Below are positions 1 through 11,027 of a DNA stretch of 64,000 nucleotides, in pieces (within the stretch, counting starts at the first letter, position 1; every line of letters begins with the position of its first letter). A program made the position numbers and the translations under genes. Under the pieces are notes generated by a model, which was given only the letters and a program-made list of their open reading frames with translations, had not been told where the DNA came from and did not search any database. This stretch comes from Lingula anatina (lineage: Eukaryota > Brachiopoda > Lingulata > Lingulida > Lingulidae), in contig NW_019774181.1 in NCBI RefSeq assembly GCF_001039355.2, positions 203,000 through 266,999 of the forward strand. The letters are read 5' to 3'.

Positions 1-1186
1 ATAAACAGTGAGAGGACAAGTGAGAGGCAGAAGACAAACAAATATGCTGAAGGGAGCACTTTGTGAGATAAAAAGGGGCAATTTAATATAAAGTGCAGAT
101 TTTCTTTCGTAAATCAGCATCTTCGCGTACTCCCCTGACTTCAATTCTAACCGCTGGTGAGCTTTATATATGATGTGAATTTTCACAAATACTATATGTA
201 GAACCTGAAACCAAGCTGTTTTTAATCTCGAAGCAGAGATCCCCTAACTGACGAAATGATCATTTATAAAGATACCGATAGATATTGAATGAGCTACGGT
301 GTTTAATTGCATTCAGCGAGAGTCCCTATGGTGTTGGGGCGATCTACGAAGGACAATTATTTCATTGGTATTACAGAATGAAACTTATTTAGACAGCGAA
401 AAAACCCAATATCTCTTCTTCGCCTAAATAAACTTTTAAAAACTGAGGGTGTTGTTTTCGAAATGTTACGGAATACTTTCAAAGATACTTTACATTTTTT
501 TTTATTCACAACGTGCACAAATGTACGGAAATTACTACATGTAACTGCAATACTATCGATAACAAACGTTAAAGAAACGTATTTTGACTTCAAAATAGAT
601 ACCAAATATACATAATTTTGAAGGATATTTTCAAACGGAAAGAAAGAAGGAAAACATAAATTGTCTATGGCTTATTTCTGTGACTGAACGAAGACTTTTT
701 ACAAAAAAAAGTTGCTAAGGGAATGGAGGCTTGATAAAATCAAACTCCTCTGGCATTTTTCGTTCTTGGCAAACGTAATGGCAACACTTAACCAGCTGTG
801 AAGGTAATGGAATGTTATCTCTAGCTACTTGTATGCCGTGGAAATAACGTAATAACGATGTTTCAGACAATATAAACAAAATATTTTGCGGTGTGATACA
901 TAATAAATGACATTATTGTCGAGAGACCACGTTGTTGCATTTAAACGCATCTCTCACACTGTTGAAAAGTTAGGCGGAGGCCACGTGAACCAGTGAAATT
1001 TGAAGTAGGACATAGTTATCCAAAACCGACTCATGGGAACGGGTGGTCCACCTGACTGAAGGAAACAGCTGAAACCGTTGTACCACAGGGAAATGGAGAC
1101 ATTTATTGCATTACACTTGACTTATAAAAGTCACGCATAAAGATACGTGCTTTAATGAATGTGATATCGTGTATTTTGGTACTAGA
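1..1186. other. Intergenic sequence, no gene recognised
   Basis: AT-rich sequence. Open frames here are short and have no recognisable motif, signal peptide or splice context. I see no RNA gene. Confidence 0.5.
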
Positions 1187-1440
1187 TTTCCATCTGTAAT
1201 AATATCTGATCAAGGCAGAGAATTCTACAATAGGTTACATGGAAGAAATCAGCAGTAAAACCAAGAGTGAGAGGAGAGCGACAAGGCCTTATCACCCACG
1301 GTCTAATAGACAAACTGGTGCGTAAACTTTCAGAAAACAGTTCATATTGCTTCTGGCCAATATGCAAAACTAGGTAACCATTGTAATTTGTACACCTCTC
1401 CTGATTCACAACTTGGCTTTAACTTGATGCTGCTTTCGGA
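1187..1440 (+). pseudogene. Decayed retrotransposon integrase core fragment
   Basis: Translating the + strand from 1187 gives FPSVIISDQGREFYN, the signature around the second catalytic Asp of retroviral-type (DDE) integrases. About 90 bases on, in another frame, comes YHPRSNRQTG, which matches the conserved block after the core (typically YHPQTNGQ-like). Stop codons and frame shifts lie between and after these motifs, so it cannot encode an active enzyme. It is an old relic of a Ty3/gypsy-type LTR retrotransposon. No LTRs are seen next to it. Family knowledge: integrase inserts the cDNA copy into the host genome. Inference: long dead. Confidence 0.7.
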
Positions 1441-1734
1441 TATCACTGACAATTAGACAGGGTGGTATGAATGATTGATAGCAAAATTTCTGTGCACTGA
1501 AATATGAATTGTTCTTTTACTGTAACCATCTGATTACCATATTAGCCGAAATACCGCCACATAAATTGGTACACTGAATGGACAGTTCAATTTAATATAA
1601 CAGAAATGTTTAACCAAACTATCCAGTATATGATTGCTAAATCTAGTTCGGACCCACAAGAGTGGACCCAGGTCCTTCATGTAGCAAGATGAATATTTTT
1701 TTACTACACTTCCCAGCAAGAAATCACCTCACAC

Positions 1735-1816
1735 TATTTTTTTTTTTTTTTTTTTTTTGCATGTAAGTAAACGAGTAAGCAGACACCGTTTTATAGAAAC
1801 AACACGTATACTGGTT

Positions 1817-1853
<37 letters not shown>

Positions 1854-1918
1854 TGTTTACATGTACATGTGTAAATGTTTTTTTTTTTTTTTTTTGAATG
1901 AATGAATGAATGAATGAA
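1735..1918. repeat. Simple-sequence cluster: poly-T, (TC)n, poly-T, (GAAT)n
   Basis: A T run at about 1737-1758, a TC dinucleotide run at about 1820-1850, a second T run at about 1879-1895 and four or five GAAT units directly after it. Confidence 0.9.
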
Positions 1919-2864
1919 GCGACACTCATCACTCTAAGCGTTAAAAGAGCTAGAGCTCATTGGTAGCATTTCGGCTTTCCAAACCACACGGAAAACGAAT
2001 TATGACAAATTTCGTTCAAATGAGGAATTATTTTTATTTTTTACTTCCCTTTAATGCAAAAAACCACATTTAATTTATATTGATAAAATGCTGCTTTATA
2101 ATGAAATGCTTAATAAGTTGAAAAGCATTACTAGGCAATATATCTTTAAATATCCTTTTTTAGAAGTTGATATTTTATTTTGGACAAAATTTAATATTGA
2201 TTATAAATTAACAGATGGAAAAAGACAGATGTTAGAAGTCCCTGTCAATTATATGAATTCGAAATTATACAATACCAATGCTAAATAAACGAATGAAATT
2301 GATATTCATTGTTAGTAAATGCCTGGCGGTTTGACATCTTTGTCTTTTTATGTAATATGCTACTAGGGTTCACAACCACCTATATTCATACATTAATGAG
2401 TGGGACTCTTGGTTTCAACCTGGACTCTCTGTTTTGAAAATGAGAGTCCCAAGATTCTACGTTCCAAGTCTACTGTCCGCCGTGTTTTTTATTTACTTCG
2501 TTGCATGTATGATCACAGACATACCGTGTATGAAGGTTGATGAAAAGAGCCGGGTTCTAATCACTCGCTACCGGAAATCTCTAATGCATAAAAAAAAACA
2601 CACTTGGTGATCAACAAGACGGCGGTGATCTCCAACTCACGAACTCCTGTTGACGTGGATTACTCGAAATAATAAACTAATTATTCCAATTAGCGTGACG
2701 GTTACAACGGCATGCCTTACCGTGACTCTAAGTATTATTGTTTGCCAGCGCTCAATGCACGCTACTCGAGTGTATATCTCAAGACTTATGCAAGGCCACC
2801 GACGTGTTTCGGTAATTTCTTGCTCAGCGGCTAGAAATCGTATTTTCCAAGACGAGTGGGAGAT
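1919..2864. other. Spacer upstream of the somatomedin-B-like gene
   Basis: No gene recognised. The open frames at 2088-2288 and 2650-2874 have no family resemblance. The second overlaps the expected promoter and transcript start of the next gene, so it is more likely upstream non-coding DNA. Confidence 0.4.
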
Positions 2865-2865
2865 G

Positions 2866-2871
2866 TATAAA
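2866..2871 (+). promoter_or_regulatory. Possible TATA box (TATAAA)
   Basis: TATAAA lies 63 bases before the ATG at 2934. That would place transcription start near 2896 with a short 5' UTR. Position is the only evidence, and an upstream non-coding exon would make it irrelevant. Confidence 0.3.
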
Positions 2872-2933
2872 TGACCAGCAAACGCTGAACTGCGTCACTG
2901 CAACGAGTGCACATAGATTCCGAATTAAAAAAC

Positions 2934-4266
2934 ATGATGATCATCCGCCTTTCTTTATACGCGCTGATATTTATTCAGCTTGCCCATGAAAATGGTCAAC
3001 TTGCCGCGTTAGCCCAGACGTCGCCCAACGTTGAGATTTGGACGCTTGCGGGATTGACGAGGGACCCAGAACATCTTGGAGATGGAGTGCGAGAGATAAC
3101 CACTAAAAAGGCGCCCATTACTGAGGGTAGAATTCAAGAGGGAACCACACAGAAGTCGTCTCCCACTACTGAGGGGGGCATCGACGCGCACGTCACACAA
3201 GAGACACCAACCACTAATGGTGGAATGCACAATGAAGTCACACAAGAGCCCCCCAGCCAAAAGGATACATTTCGAGAACTATCCGAGAACGCCAGTGAAA
3301 CCCCTCTTTTCGCAGACGCGACTCTGACGCCGTATAGATGGCTCTGTGCAAGGGAAGGTAAATCCAGCATCCAGGTCCACTGCTACTGCGATCCTGTGTG
3401 TGTCCTGTATGATGACTGCTGTTATGGGGTGACAGAGAATGCGACTGTTTGCGCTGCCTCTGTCAGATTAAGAAGAACACACGACACAATGCAATCTGCA
3501 ACGGTTCCTGGAACCAACGCAACAGATTCTCATAGTGACAACACCACCTCGACTCCATCCCCTGACAAAACATTTTCTTTGATACGGGGGAAAAAACAAG
3601 TAGACCATGTGTCTATTTCTCTGGCACATAAAAGCTCCTGTAGAAGAAGTCCAACATTATATCGAAGAAACCGGCAAACCACATCACCCTATGCGGATCA
3701 TTTTGGACTAAGTTTTTGGATGGTGGACCAGTGTCCGTCGTCTTGGCTGGAAGAGGGAAGTCGTATCAAGTGCACTGATATATCAAATACTAGCCTCACA
3801 GAAGACGCGCTATTGTACCAGCCAGTCACCGACCCAGATACAATGATAACTTTTAGAAACAAGTACTGTGCAACCTGTTATGGTATCAAGGACAGCGTGG
3901 AATCGTGGGAACTCGTCGTCTATTCCACTAAGTACGTACCATTTGACTTCTTTGCAAATTGCAGCTCCTCGGATTGCGTGTTAAAAAAAATAAGCGATAG
4001 CGGAAGTAATGTTATTTTCGAGCCAAAACCGGAATGGAATTTAAGAACATGCTTCAGGGAAGTTGGGGACGATGTCTTCGGTCCTTGCAAGTTCAGTTTT
4101 ATCAATGGAAGCGTGCGTCGTGTACCTCGTCCACTCCCCCTTTACTCAGCTTTACGAGATGCTTGTATGGCGTACAACAACCCCGTTGTCCTTGGCGGTG
4201 TTGCTTACACTTACAAGAACTTCCACTGCATGGTGTGTTATCTGGGTGATTTTCTACTCTGCGAAG
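2934..4266 (+). CDS. Exon 1 of the somatomedin-B-like gene
   Basis: It carries the signal peptide, the repeat stalk, the somatomedin-B-like cluster and most of the Cys-rich ectodomain. It ends CTC TGC GAA G followed by GTGAGT, a consensus donor, leaving one base of overhang. Read on without splicing it hits TAG after two codons. Present in single copy, because contig 1 precedes the allelic duplication. Confidence 0.8.
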
Positions 4267-7200
4267 GTGAGTAGTACGTTTAAATATATAAGAAACGTCA
4301 TATGTAAAAAAAAATTAGAACCGTACATTATTGGCGTGAATAATTTTCATTAAGCTTACTTGCCTCCCTCGTAATCTCGGTGAGCAGAATTGTGGGACCT
4401 TAGAAATAAAATACGCTTGATGAGGATGACATTTTTGTTTTCCTGAGGCGTAGGTTTTGCATATGTTGTCTAGATAAATGGTGTAATTCAATTTCGCCAA
4501 TAATATCACAAAAAATGGCTAATTGTATTTGATATTGCTAAGATTCATTTTTTGTTGTGCGATATCTTTTGAATCAATTTATTTTTGTGGAAATTACATA
4601 CATACCTGAAGGTAGGGGAAATTTCTACAGGCTAAGTTTTCATTTATAATCAGGAAAAAGCAACCATTGATTGTATGTCGACGGAAACCTGACATGAATC
4701 ACTGAGAAAATTGCATTTTTTGTGGAGACATGAAGAAAGTCATTACCCCTCCCATATTACCCTCTACCAGGGCCGCAGTTATTATTGTGGACATTTTTGG
4801 CTGAAGCGACATAAGACCAAAATGACTGTCTAGTTATCTAGAGACATATCTGTGAATATCTGTGGAAAATCAATCTGTCGCCCTGGTAGTGGATACTCCG
4901 ATATATAGTATATGAGCTTTTGCAACTTGGGATTGAGCGTAGGGGAGACCGGGGCTAGTTGGCCCAGTTAGACACTTTTGGCCTTGTAGAGCCAACTAGG
5001 AATGAGTTAGAGTAACAAAACAAAGTAAAACCCCATGAACTAAGCTACGTATGCAACGTCATTATTTTTTAATATAATGCCAGATGGCTCACAATTTGAC
5101 AAAAAACGCAGCTGACTTCAGGGGGGGCCAGGGTCGGGGCAAGTTGGCCCCCTATACAAAAATGAAGTAAGTATCCCATGTAAACGCCTTGAAATACATT
5201 TTTATACATTTCTAATTTTTTTAATTGACTTTTATGAATAAATAGTTCAAATTAGGCAGGTTTATTGAGGTTTCCGTACGTCACGTTGTGTGTGTGTGTG
5301 TGGGGGGGGGGNNNNNNNNNNNNNNNNNNNNNNNNNNNNNNNNNNNNNNNNNNNNNNNNNNNNNNNNNNNNNNNNNNNNNNNNNNNNNNNNNNNNNNNNN
5401 NNNNNNNNNNNNNNNNNNNNNNNNNNNNNNNNNNNNNNNNNNNNNNNNNNNNNNNNNNNNNNNNNNNNNNNNNNNNNNNNNNNNNNNNNNNNNNNNNNNN
5501 NNNNNNNNNNNNNNNNNNNNNNNNNNNNNNNNNNNNNNNNNNNNNNNNNNNNNNNNNNNNNNNNNNNNNNNNNNNNNNNNNNNNNNNNNNNNNNNNNNNN
5601 NNNNNNNNNNNNNNNNNNNNNNNNNNNNNNNNNNNNNNNNNNNNNNNNNNNNNTGTGTGTGTGTGGGGGGGGGGGGGGCTATGTGTTGCAAGAACCAAAA
5701 TACCTATCAATAAAATTTGTTTTGTTTTAATTAGGAATAAATTTATAATGGTATAAAGCAGGTTTTGAATGAACGAAAACGAATAATAAATTTTCGTTTT
5801 AAAAGAAAGTAACAAATTCAGTTTTAAACCGTTGAGTTTGTTTCAGCAAACAAACTTGCGCGCATAGGTTTGTGGGTAATATGAGGGTCCAACTTGCCCC
5901 TAGTCAAGGGGGCCAACTAGCCCCGGGTGCGCCCTTTTTATTTTAAAGGATGGAAGCCTTTATGGTGCTAGAATGAAACTTGAAACAATGAGCTTCGGTT
6001 TGATGCCCTTTACATATATTATATTCGATCAAAAGCCTATGAAAATTAATTTTTTAATCTCTTAAACAAAATTACTTTTAGGTGCAAAAATCGTTTATTT
6101 CGACTCACAGCTTAAGTAAAACTTTTTAACGTCCGACACTTCCTTAGCATTGTAGGCTACGGTCACTTTACAAGAGTATGTGGCCAATTTATTACCTCCT
6201 CATAGTTACTTTTTCATAAATTGGGGGGGGGGAACTTACCCCGGGGTCCAACTAGCCCCGTCTCCCCTAATGTATTACACTTGTTTTGTATAAAAACAGT
6301 CAGTGTTAGGCTCGAGGATCTGTTAAGTTACACTTAAACGAGCGTGGATTCAAAGTGACGTACATAAAAAAATTTTAATAATTTCTCATACGACAAAAAT
6401 AAAATCGACATGGTAAGGGATAAATCGACTCAATCACTCCAAAAAGCACGAAACGATGTCCTTTGGCATGCATCTGTATTGGTTATATTATTTGAAAACT
6501 TACGGTGGCATTTGGTTAGGTTTTGTGGCAAAAACATTGACGTAAAATGCGCCTGTAAATATGACCATATCTTAGGTTACAATTGGCAGATTAAAAAAAT
6601 CAGCTTTAATGTCTCAAAATCCTTTTCGATCTGCTAGGGGGTAATTAACTAATTAAATAGCTACTCAAGGCGTGTCAGACAAGATGATTACACTGAATCA
6701 ACGAGAATACCCCCCTGCACTGGCTCGATTCAGATGGTACGATATTTGAATCTAAACGCGGTTCTAAAGCACATAAATCTAGTTGTGTGAACTTCAACTA
6801 CTAGGCCGATTAAACAATTAACACTTAGCTGTCCTTGTTTGCCAAGCTTACATGCCCACTAATTAATTCACTAAAATGTTATTCACTAAAATGTTATATT
6901 CAGATCAGAATTTCACACCACCACCGAAAAGACAATTCGGTCCTTCTTTCCGCGCCCTATTGTACCTGGGAGACCAAGACGGGAAACAGAGTGATGACGT
7001 CATGACTAGGGTGAGAAAAAGAACAGCAATAACCATAAATAATGAGGACGATGATGAAAATTGCATTTAGATAAAAGATTGTAAATTATTACTTTATTAA
7101 TTCTTTCCCGTATTTGTCATGTTAATATTCTGATGTAATTATTGTCAGAAAATTTTTTTCTCGACTTTAAGGGTGTTATAACTGCTGCCCTGAACCGTGT

Positions 7201-8069
7201 GGCGTAAAACCATGCATGTACACACACTGAACAATAGAAGTGTCACCCTACTGAACCAATACTTTAGGGGAAATAAATGACTGTGGAATGATATGCTTCT
7301 GGTATCATTTTATTAACACCAAATTTCACAAAAGAAACGGTTCTGACTGAACAATTCAACTGTATCGATATTCTGACATTGCTTGTATTCCGCCTCTTCA
7401 GGTTAATAACTTTGATCACTCTGATTCAAGGAGTGACACTTCTATTGTCCAGTGTGAGTGTATACAATGTACATCTCCACACGTGTCATTTTCCAGCCTG
7501 TAGATCAACAGATAGTGTGCCCCCCTGGTTTTGTTCCGGATGCCCAGGACTGCCGCCCCCTTATGTATAATTTCACTGTAGCACGGTCGATCGTTTCCTT
7601 GCATTTTGAACCGTGTGGCTGGGTTCCAACGCCCAGGGATGGCTGTGGAGATATCGTACAAGATGGTCGATTGGGAGCTGTACTAAGAGATGCGCAGGCA
7701 CGTATTCTTATCTGCGGTCAGAAACACGGCGCAGACAACACGTCCATCACCTTTGTCCTTGAAATAATGGTCATTCTTCGAGTGGGACTAGCCGACTACG
7801 AGGAAGGTCGCAACATGTTCGACCAAGTAAAAACATGGATGGAAAATGCTCTGCAAAACGCGCAGTTGGAGATATCCGGAGGGCCAGTGGGTATACGCTC
7901 AGGATCCTTCTCTGCCTGCAGGAAGAACCCCACCAACCACAGGTCCGTGACGCCATTTCATGGATCGTCCACGCTCTCAACTCCTAGGCAGAGCCGAGGA
8001 AGTTTACCTGTTGGTAATGTTAGAGTTTGGGTGTTAATGGCGCTGGTGGCAACGGTGTGGGATATCTAA
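2934..8069 (+). CDS. Secreted Cys-rich protein with somatomedin-B-like domain (three exons, 670 aa)
   Basis: Exons 2934-4266, 6904-7010 and 7497-8069 join in frame (phases 1, then 0) to 671 codons including stop. I start at the ATG at 2934 (MMIIRLSLYALIFIQL...), a good signal peptide preceded by AAC; the open frame upstream has no earlier ATG. Order of parts: signal peptide (1-22); a Thr/Glu/Gly stalk of about four imperfect 15-residue repeats (roughly 52-110); a somatomedin-B-like cluster at 138-172 (C..., CYCDPVC, DDCC) with seven of the usual eight cysteines; a Cys-rich ectodomain; CPPGF early in exon 3; and a short hydrophobic C-terminus. The layout resembles the extracellular half of invertebrate Methuselah/adhesion-type family-B GPCRs, but no seven-helix domain follows. 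Either it is a secreted or GPI-linked decoy-like ectodomain, or the helices lie on an exon I did not find. Ligand unknown. Introns hold transposons and an assembly gap. Confidence 0.72.
4267..4941. other. Intron 1, left part
   Basis: AT-rich intron. A stretch at about 4843-4900 (GAGACATATCTGTGAAT...) recurs diverged at about 16788-16850, so part of it is dispersed repeat. No other feature seen. Confidence 0.5.
4942..6267. mobile_element. TA-flanked DNA transposon / MITE with ~22-bp inverted ends
   Basis: The left end GGGGAGACCGGGGCTAGTTG and the right end, read on the opposite strand, match except for one missing G. Both ends abut TA (4940-4941, 6268-6269), the target duplication of Tc1/mariner-type elements. 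Subterminal blocks repeat the GTTGGCCC / GGGGCCAACT theme. No transposase frame is visible, but an assembly gap interrupts the element. The other allele carries the right half at 13623-14241, where the missing G is present. Confidence 0.7.
5312..5653. other. Assembly gap (N run) between contigs 1 and 2
   Basis: 342 N's. Both sides are (GT)n followed by a G run, and the contig starting at 13623 has the same start, so two contigs compete to follow contig 1. Confidence 0.98.
6270..6903. other. Intron 1, right part
   Basis: No feature beyond the end of the TA-flanked transposon. The acceptor of exon 2 is TTATATTCAG at 6903. Confidence 0.5.
6904..7010 (+). CDS. Exon 2 of the somatomedin-B-like gene (allele a)
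   Basis: 107 bases between a CAG acceptor and a GTGAGA donor. Its phase (two bases complete the codon begun in exon 1, giving GAT) fits exon 1 exactly, and it ends on a codon boundary as exon 3 requires. It encodes ..QNFTPPPKRQFGPSFRALL.., a Pro-rich link as seen in related GPCR-type ectodomains. The same exon is intact in the other allele. Confidence 0.75.
7497..8069 (+). CDS. Exon 3, C-terminal, of the somatomedin-B-like gene (allele a)
   Basis: Begins after TTTTCCAG in phase 0 (PVDQQIVCPPGFVPD..) and ends with TAA at 8067-8069. 190 residues with about seven cysteines, an amphipathic stretch near residues 85-130 of the exon and a tail ending VRVWVLMALVATVWDI. That tail is short and hydrophobic at the very C-terminus, as in GPI-anchor signals, but too short for a confident membrane span. 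Confidence 0.75.
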   Translation, partial: PVDQQIVCPPGFVPDAQDCRPLMYNFTVARSIVSLHFEPCGWVPTPRDGCGDIVQDGRLGAVLRDAQARILICGQKHGADNTSITFVLEIMVILRVGLADYEEGRNMFDQVKTWMENALQNAQLEISGGPVGIRSGSFSACRKNPTNHRSVTPFHGSSTLSTPRQSRGSLPVGNVRVWVLMALVATVWDI

Positions 8070-8522
8070 CTATGGGTTAGATCACATAAGAATGATATAG
8101 GATTGGGCACTACCTTGACTAATCAATCCATAGATGGATATCTAAGGTTTTTCATTGTTGTTTTGTAATTTATCGTTTTAAATTAAAATCAAGTTTTAAA
8201 AACACTTACAATTTTTACTATTCAGCAAAATTAATCTGAAATAGTTATATGGACGTCATGACCCCCGCTAACAAGATTCCGTTTTTGACCTTGGTTTGTT
8301 TGCAAATTAACAGCCTAACTCAAAGTTATGGGCCCATTTTGATGAACTTTTTAGGATAAGCCAGAAATGGACCCGCTTGGAAGCGATTACATTTCGGTGG
8401 CTGTTCTTGATTTGATTAATTAATCATGATAATTGAACTGTCCTGACGGAGTCTTGCACTCGCTGAGTGCCTTTTAGTTTGGTTTATCAACACACTGTTT
8501 AGTATTCCGTCTTCAGATAGAG
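8070..8522. other. 3' UTR and flank of the somatomedin-B-like gene
   Basis: AT-rich and repeated in the other allele at about 16025-16439. I see no clear AATAAA close to the stop, so the transcript end is not placed. Confidence 0.4.
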
Positions 8523-8825
8523 GCCATTCAGAATGAGAAGAGCCTAAGACCTAAATACCGCGGACCTACATGAAAGGAAGACCTAAATATCGCGGACCGA
8601 CATGAAAGGAAGACCGCTTCATCCTGTAATGGTCTCTCCGCCTCTCAGGCGGCTCCCCACTCGTCGTCCCTCGACCGGTTGAATTGTTCCAAGATTTCAT
8701 TACTGTGCCCCTGCAAGGACGACGTGTGGGGACCATTACAGGATTAAGCGGTCTTCCTTTCTTGTAGGTCCGCCATATTCAGGTCGTGGCCTAGCTAGCA
8801 CTCGGCTCTTCTCATTCTGAATGGC
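8523..8825. mobile_element. Foldback element with long inverted arms
   Basis: The left end GCCATTCAGAATGAGAAGAG returns inverted at 8806-8825. Further inside, GAAAGGAAGACCGCTT and ATCCTGTAATGGTC also return inverted, so the arms together exceed 100 bases around a loop of about 100. No coding capacity, hence a non-autonomous foldback/MITE. The other allele (from 16440) keeps only the left arm and loop. Confidence 0.8.
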
Positions 8826-8839
8826 ATCTTAGAATAGTG

Positions 8840-9734
8840 CATGCAGGTAAGTGCTCTTTCTTCCTCCCCCCCCCCCCCCCCCCCCCCGTCAATTTCTGAA
8901 AAAAAAATCACACCAATGGTCCTGTCATAGTGGTGATTTCACGGCCAAACTACATTTTAGAAACTTCCACTTTTAAATCAAATTAAATCAACATTTGGTA
9001 AAGATCATTTCAATGTCTCCGTTATAATGATATTACATGAATCTGTTAATGCATTTTATTCATTGGAAAGAACTGTAACCAAGTTTTAAAAGGAAGATTT
9101 TTTTTTGTTTTGTTTTGTTTTAAAAGGATTGAATTACTTCATTTATGGCTTCATCTCCTAGTTTAAGTTTAATTCAGCCTCAGTTCAATTATGTTAAACA
9201 GTTAAAGGTCTCTAGTAATATGTCTTAATTCTATTTATTGGCTTCAATATCTCTGACCTGTTTAGGAATCACTCTAATGTATTTTGTGTGTATTAGTATA
9301 TAAGGAGAAGAACTTTGTATTTTAATCGGAGATCAGAGATCAGAGCTCAGAGTAAGTGTGGTCAGTGAAACCGATAACTGGATTGTCCCTGTTGTCTTAG
9401 GAGACTCCAGATCTCTCAGCCAGAGAAATAAAAGTAGAGTTCAGTCAGTTTGTAGTTTATCTCTGGAAATAAACATCACAGCTGTTGTGTCACCTGCTGG
9501 AGAAGTAACTCGGACCAAGGTGGCCCCTGTGATAGTCCCCTCGTGAAATTAGAACTTTGACAAGCTGAATCATAGTTCTAAACCGTACCAAATGGCAACG
9601 TTCGCCCTCTAAAATACCAAGAATTTTCGGGGTCCTTCAGCGAGCCCGAACCCCACGCCAAAGGTAGGGGGGTAGGGTCGACTTTGCATCCGCAGATCCC
9701 CCCTACAAATAATCCTGGATCCGACCTGATCAAT
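8840..9734. mobile_element. Non-autonomous hAT-like element, left end damaged (allele a)
   Basis: Counterpart of 16982-17855. Its left terminus is replaced by a C run (about 8868-8887), while the right end (CCTGGATCCG then ACCTG, followed by ATCAAT) survives. It holds TATATAAGG near 9299 and AATAAA signals further on, so a solo LTR could be nested inside it. I did not find LTR borders. Confidence 0.6.
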
Positions 9735-10027
9735 TTAATAAATAAAAAATTGGACGTTCTGTTGATGTAAAGGGTGACAGTTTCAAAAGGCGAGGTTGCA
9801 TGTTATTCACTATTTCAGAAACTGACCAATTTATATAGATTATATAATTATAAGTAAATTGAGCATTGAGTCATGAATTATTTTACGTTTGGTGTATAGT
9901 AAATTTCAAGTTATGTAGCTAATTTCAGGATTTTAACTAAATTGAGTGCTAGCGTAAATAACTATTATAGGAGAAGAGCATGATATGATTGCATACAACG
10001 TTTTAAAGGATTTATTGTTTGTTAATG

Positions 10028-10554
10028 TTAAAGCCTAGATTACATTTCCAAAGTATACGTACGATTAAATTGTATACGATTTTCCGTGTTTTTTTTTTTC
10101 TGACATCGTACGTGGCAACGGGCTTCAGTAAATATGTTTACTATTACGTGCGGACACCAGTGCTATAAATAATCCAACATTAGCTCGGGATCAAGTAGGA
10201 AAAAGCGTTTTTCGAAAAAGGGAAGGTGAGGGCACGAAGCCCCTTCAGCCTCATTGCAGTTGCCGTAAGCTGCTTCCTTGAAGATCGCTATATTATCATG
10301 ATCACCGAACAATGCCCGCACGGAACTGCGAAATGCCAACAACGATAATGACAATGTGCCCCCCAACATATTTCAAAATTTGTCGAAAGTTTTAGTTTGA
10401 CAAAGTCGGAGAGCCTAAGGTTGCCGTGAATCCGCACGATTTCGCACGGCCACCGCCTACCTTCGCTCAGACGCTGCACGAAAAGGGATTTACGGGAAGT
10501 ACGGGGGTATATGTAACATACGGACATCGCATGGCAAATGTAATCTAGGCTTAA
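10028..10554. mobile_element. TTAA-flanked MITE (allele a)
   Basis: AGCCTAGATTACATTT after TTAA at 10028-10031 returns inverted as AAATGTAATCTAGGC before TTAA at 10551-10554. TTAA target sites are typical of piggyBac and Kolobok superfamilies. No transposase frame. Shared with the other allele at 18156-18679, so it predates the split of the two haplotypes. Confidence 0.75.
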
Positions 10555-11027
10555 AATTAATACCTCGTGCAATTTGACAGTTCTAGAATTCGAGGACTTT
10601 TTTTAAACGTTGTAAATGACTAAAGTTGTAAATGTTTCATGTTGTATAGCAAAAAGCTACGATTATCGTTTCATTAATCGCAAAGACAGCAAATTTTATT
10701 TCAAATTCAATAAACTACAATGTGGACAGTTATAAGTACAGTATTTTTTATTACTGGTAAATTAAAAGTCTTAGCGCAGAATGGTATTCTGTATTAGACA
10801 AACTGAAAATTATTAAGGGATTTGGTTAATTGTTTGATTTTACAATCCAACGGTATATTTTATGACATTGACAACAGCTGTACACTGGACGATTACAAAT
10901 TGGAATCCACGGCCAAGTAATTCAAATAAAATCAATGTAGCTTTCTTGTGCGTTCGGCTTAATTACCTCTTAGCTGCTTTCAGTAAATAGCGAGAAACCA
11001 CCGCAGAGTTGACCAATTGGCTTAAAT
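10555..11027. other. Intergenic, no gene seen
   Basis: AT-rich and repeated at about 18680-19155. No motif recognised. Confidence 0.4.

Noticed and set aside
2650-2874. 74-codon frame with a hydrophobic stretch upstream of the ectodomain gene
   Set aside because: No ATG-supported start, no splice link to the next gene in frame, and it overlaps the likely TATA box. Treated as upstream non-coding DNA.
5252-5815. Long open frames spanning the N run
   Set aside because: They consist mostly of unknown residues plus translated GT/G repeats; artefacts of the gap.
9358-9546. 62-codon frame in the hAT-like element
   Set aside because: Inside a repeat, with a frame-altering indel in the other allele (17581-17600). 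The nearby TATA and AATAAA signals suggest LTR-type regulatory sequence, not protein.
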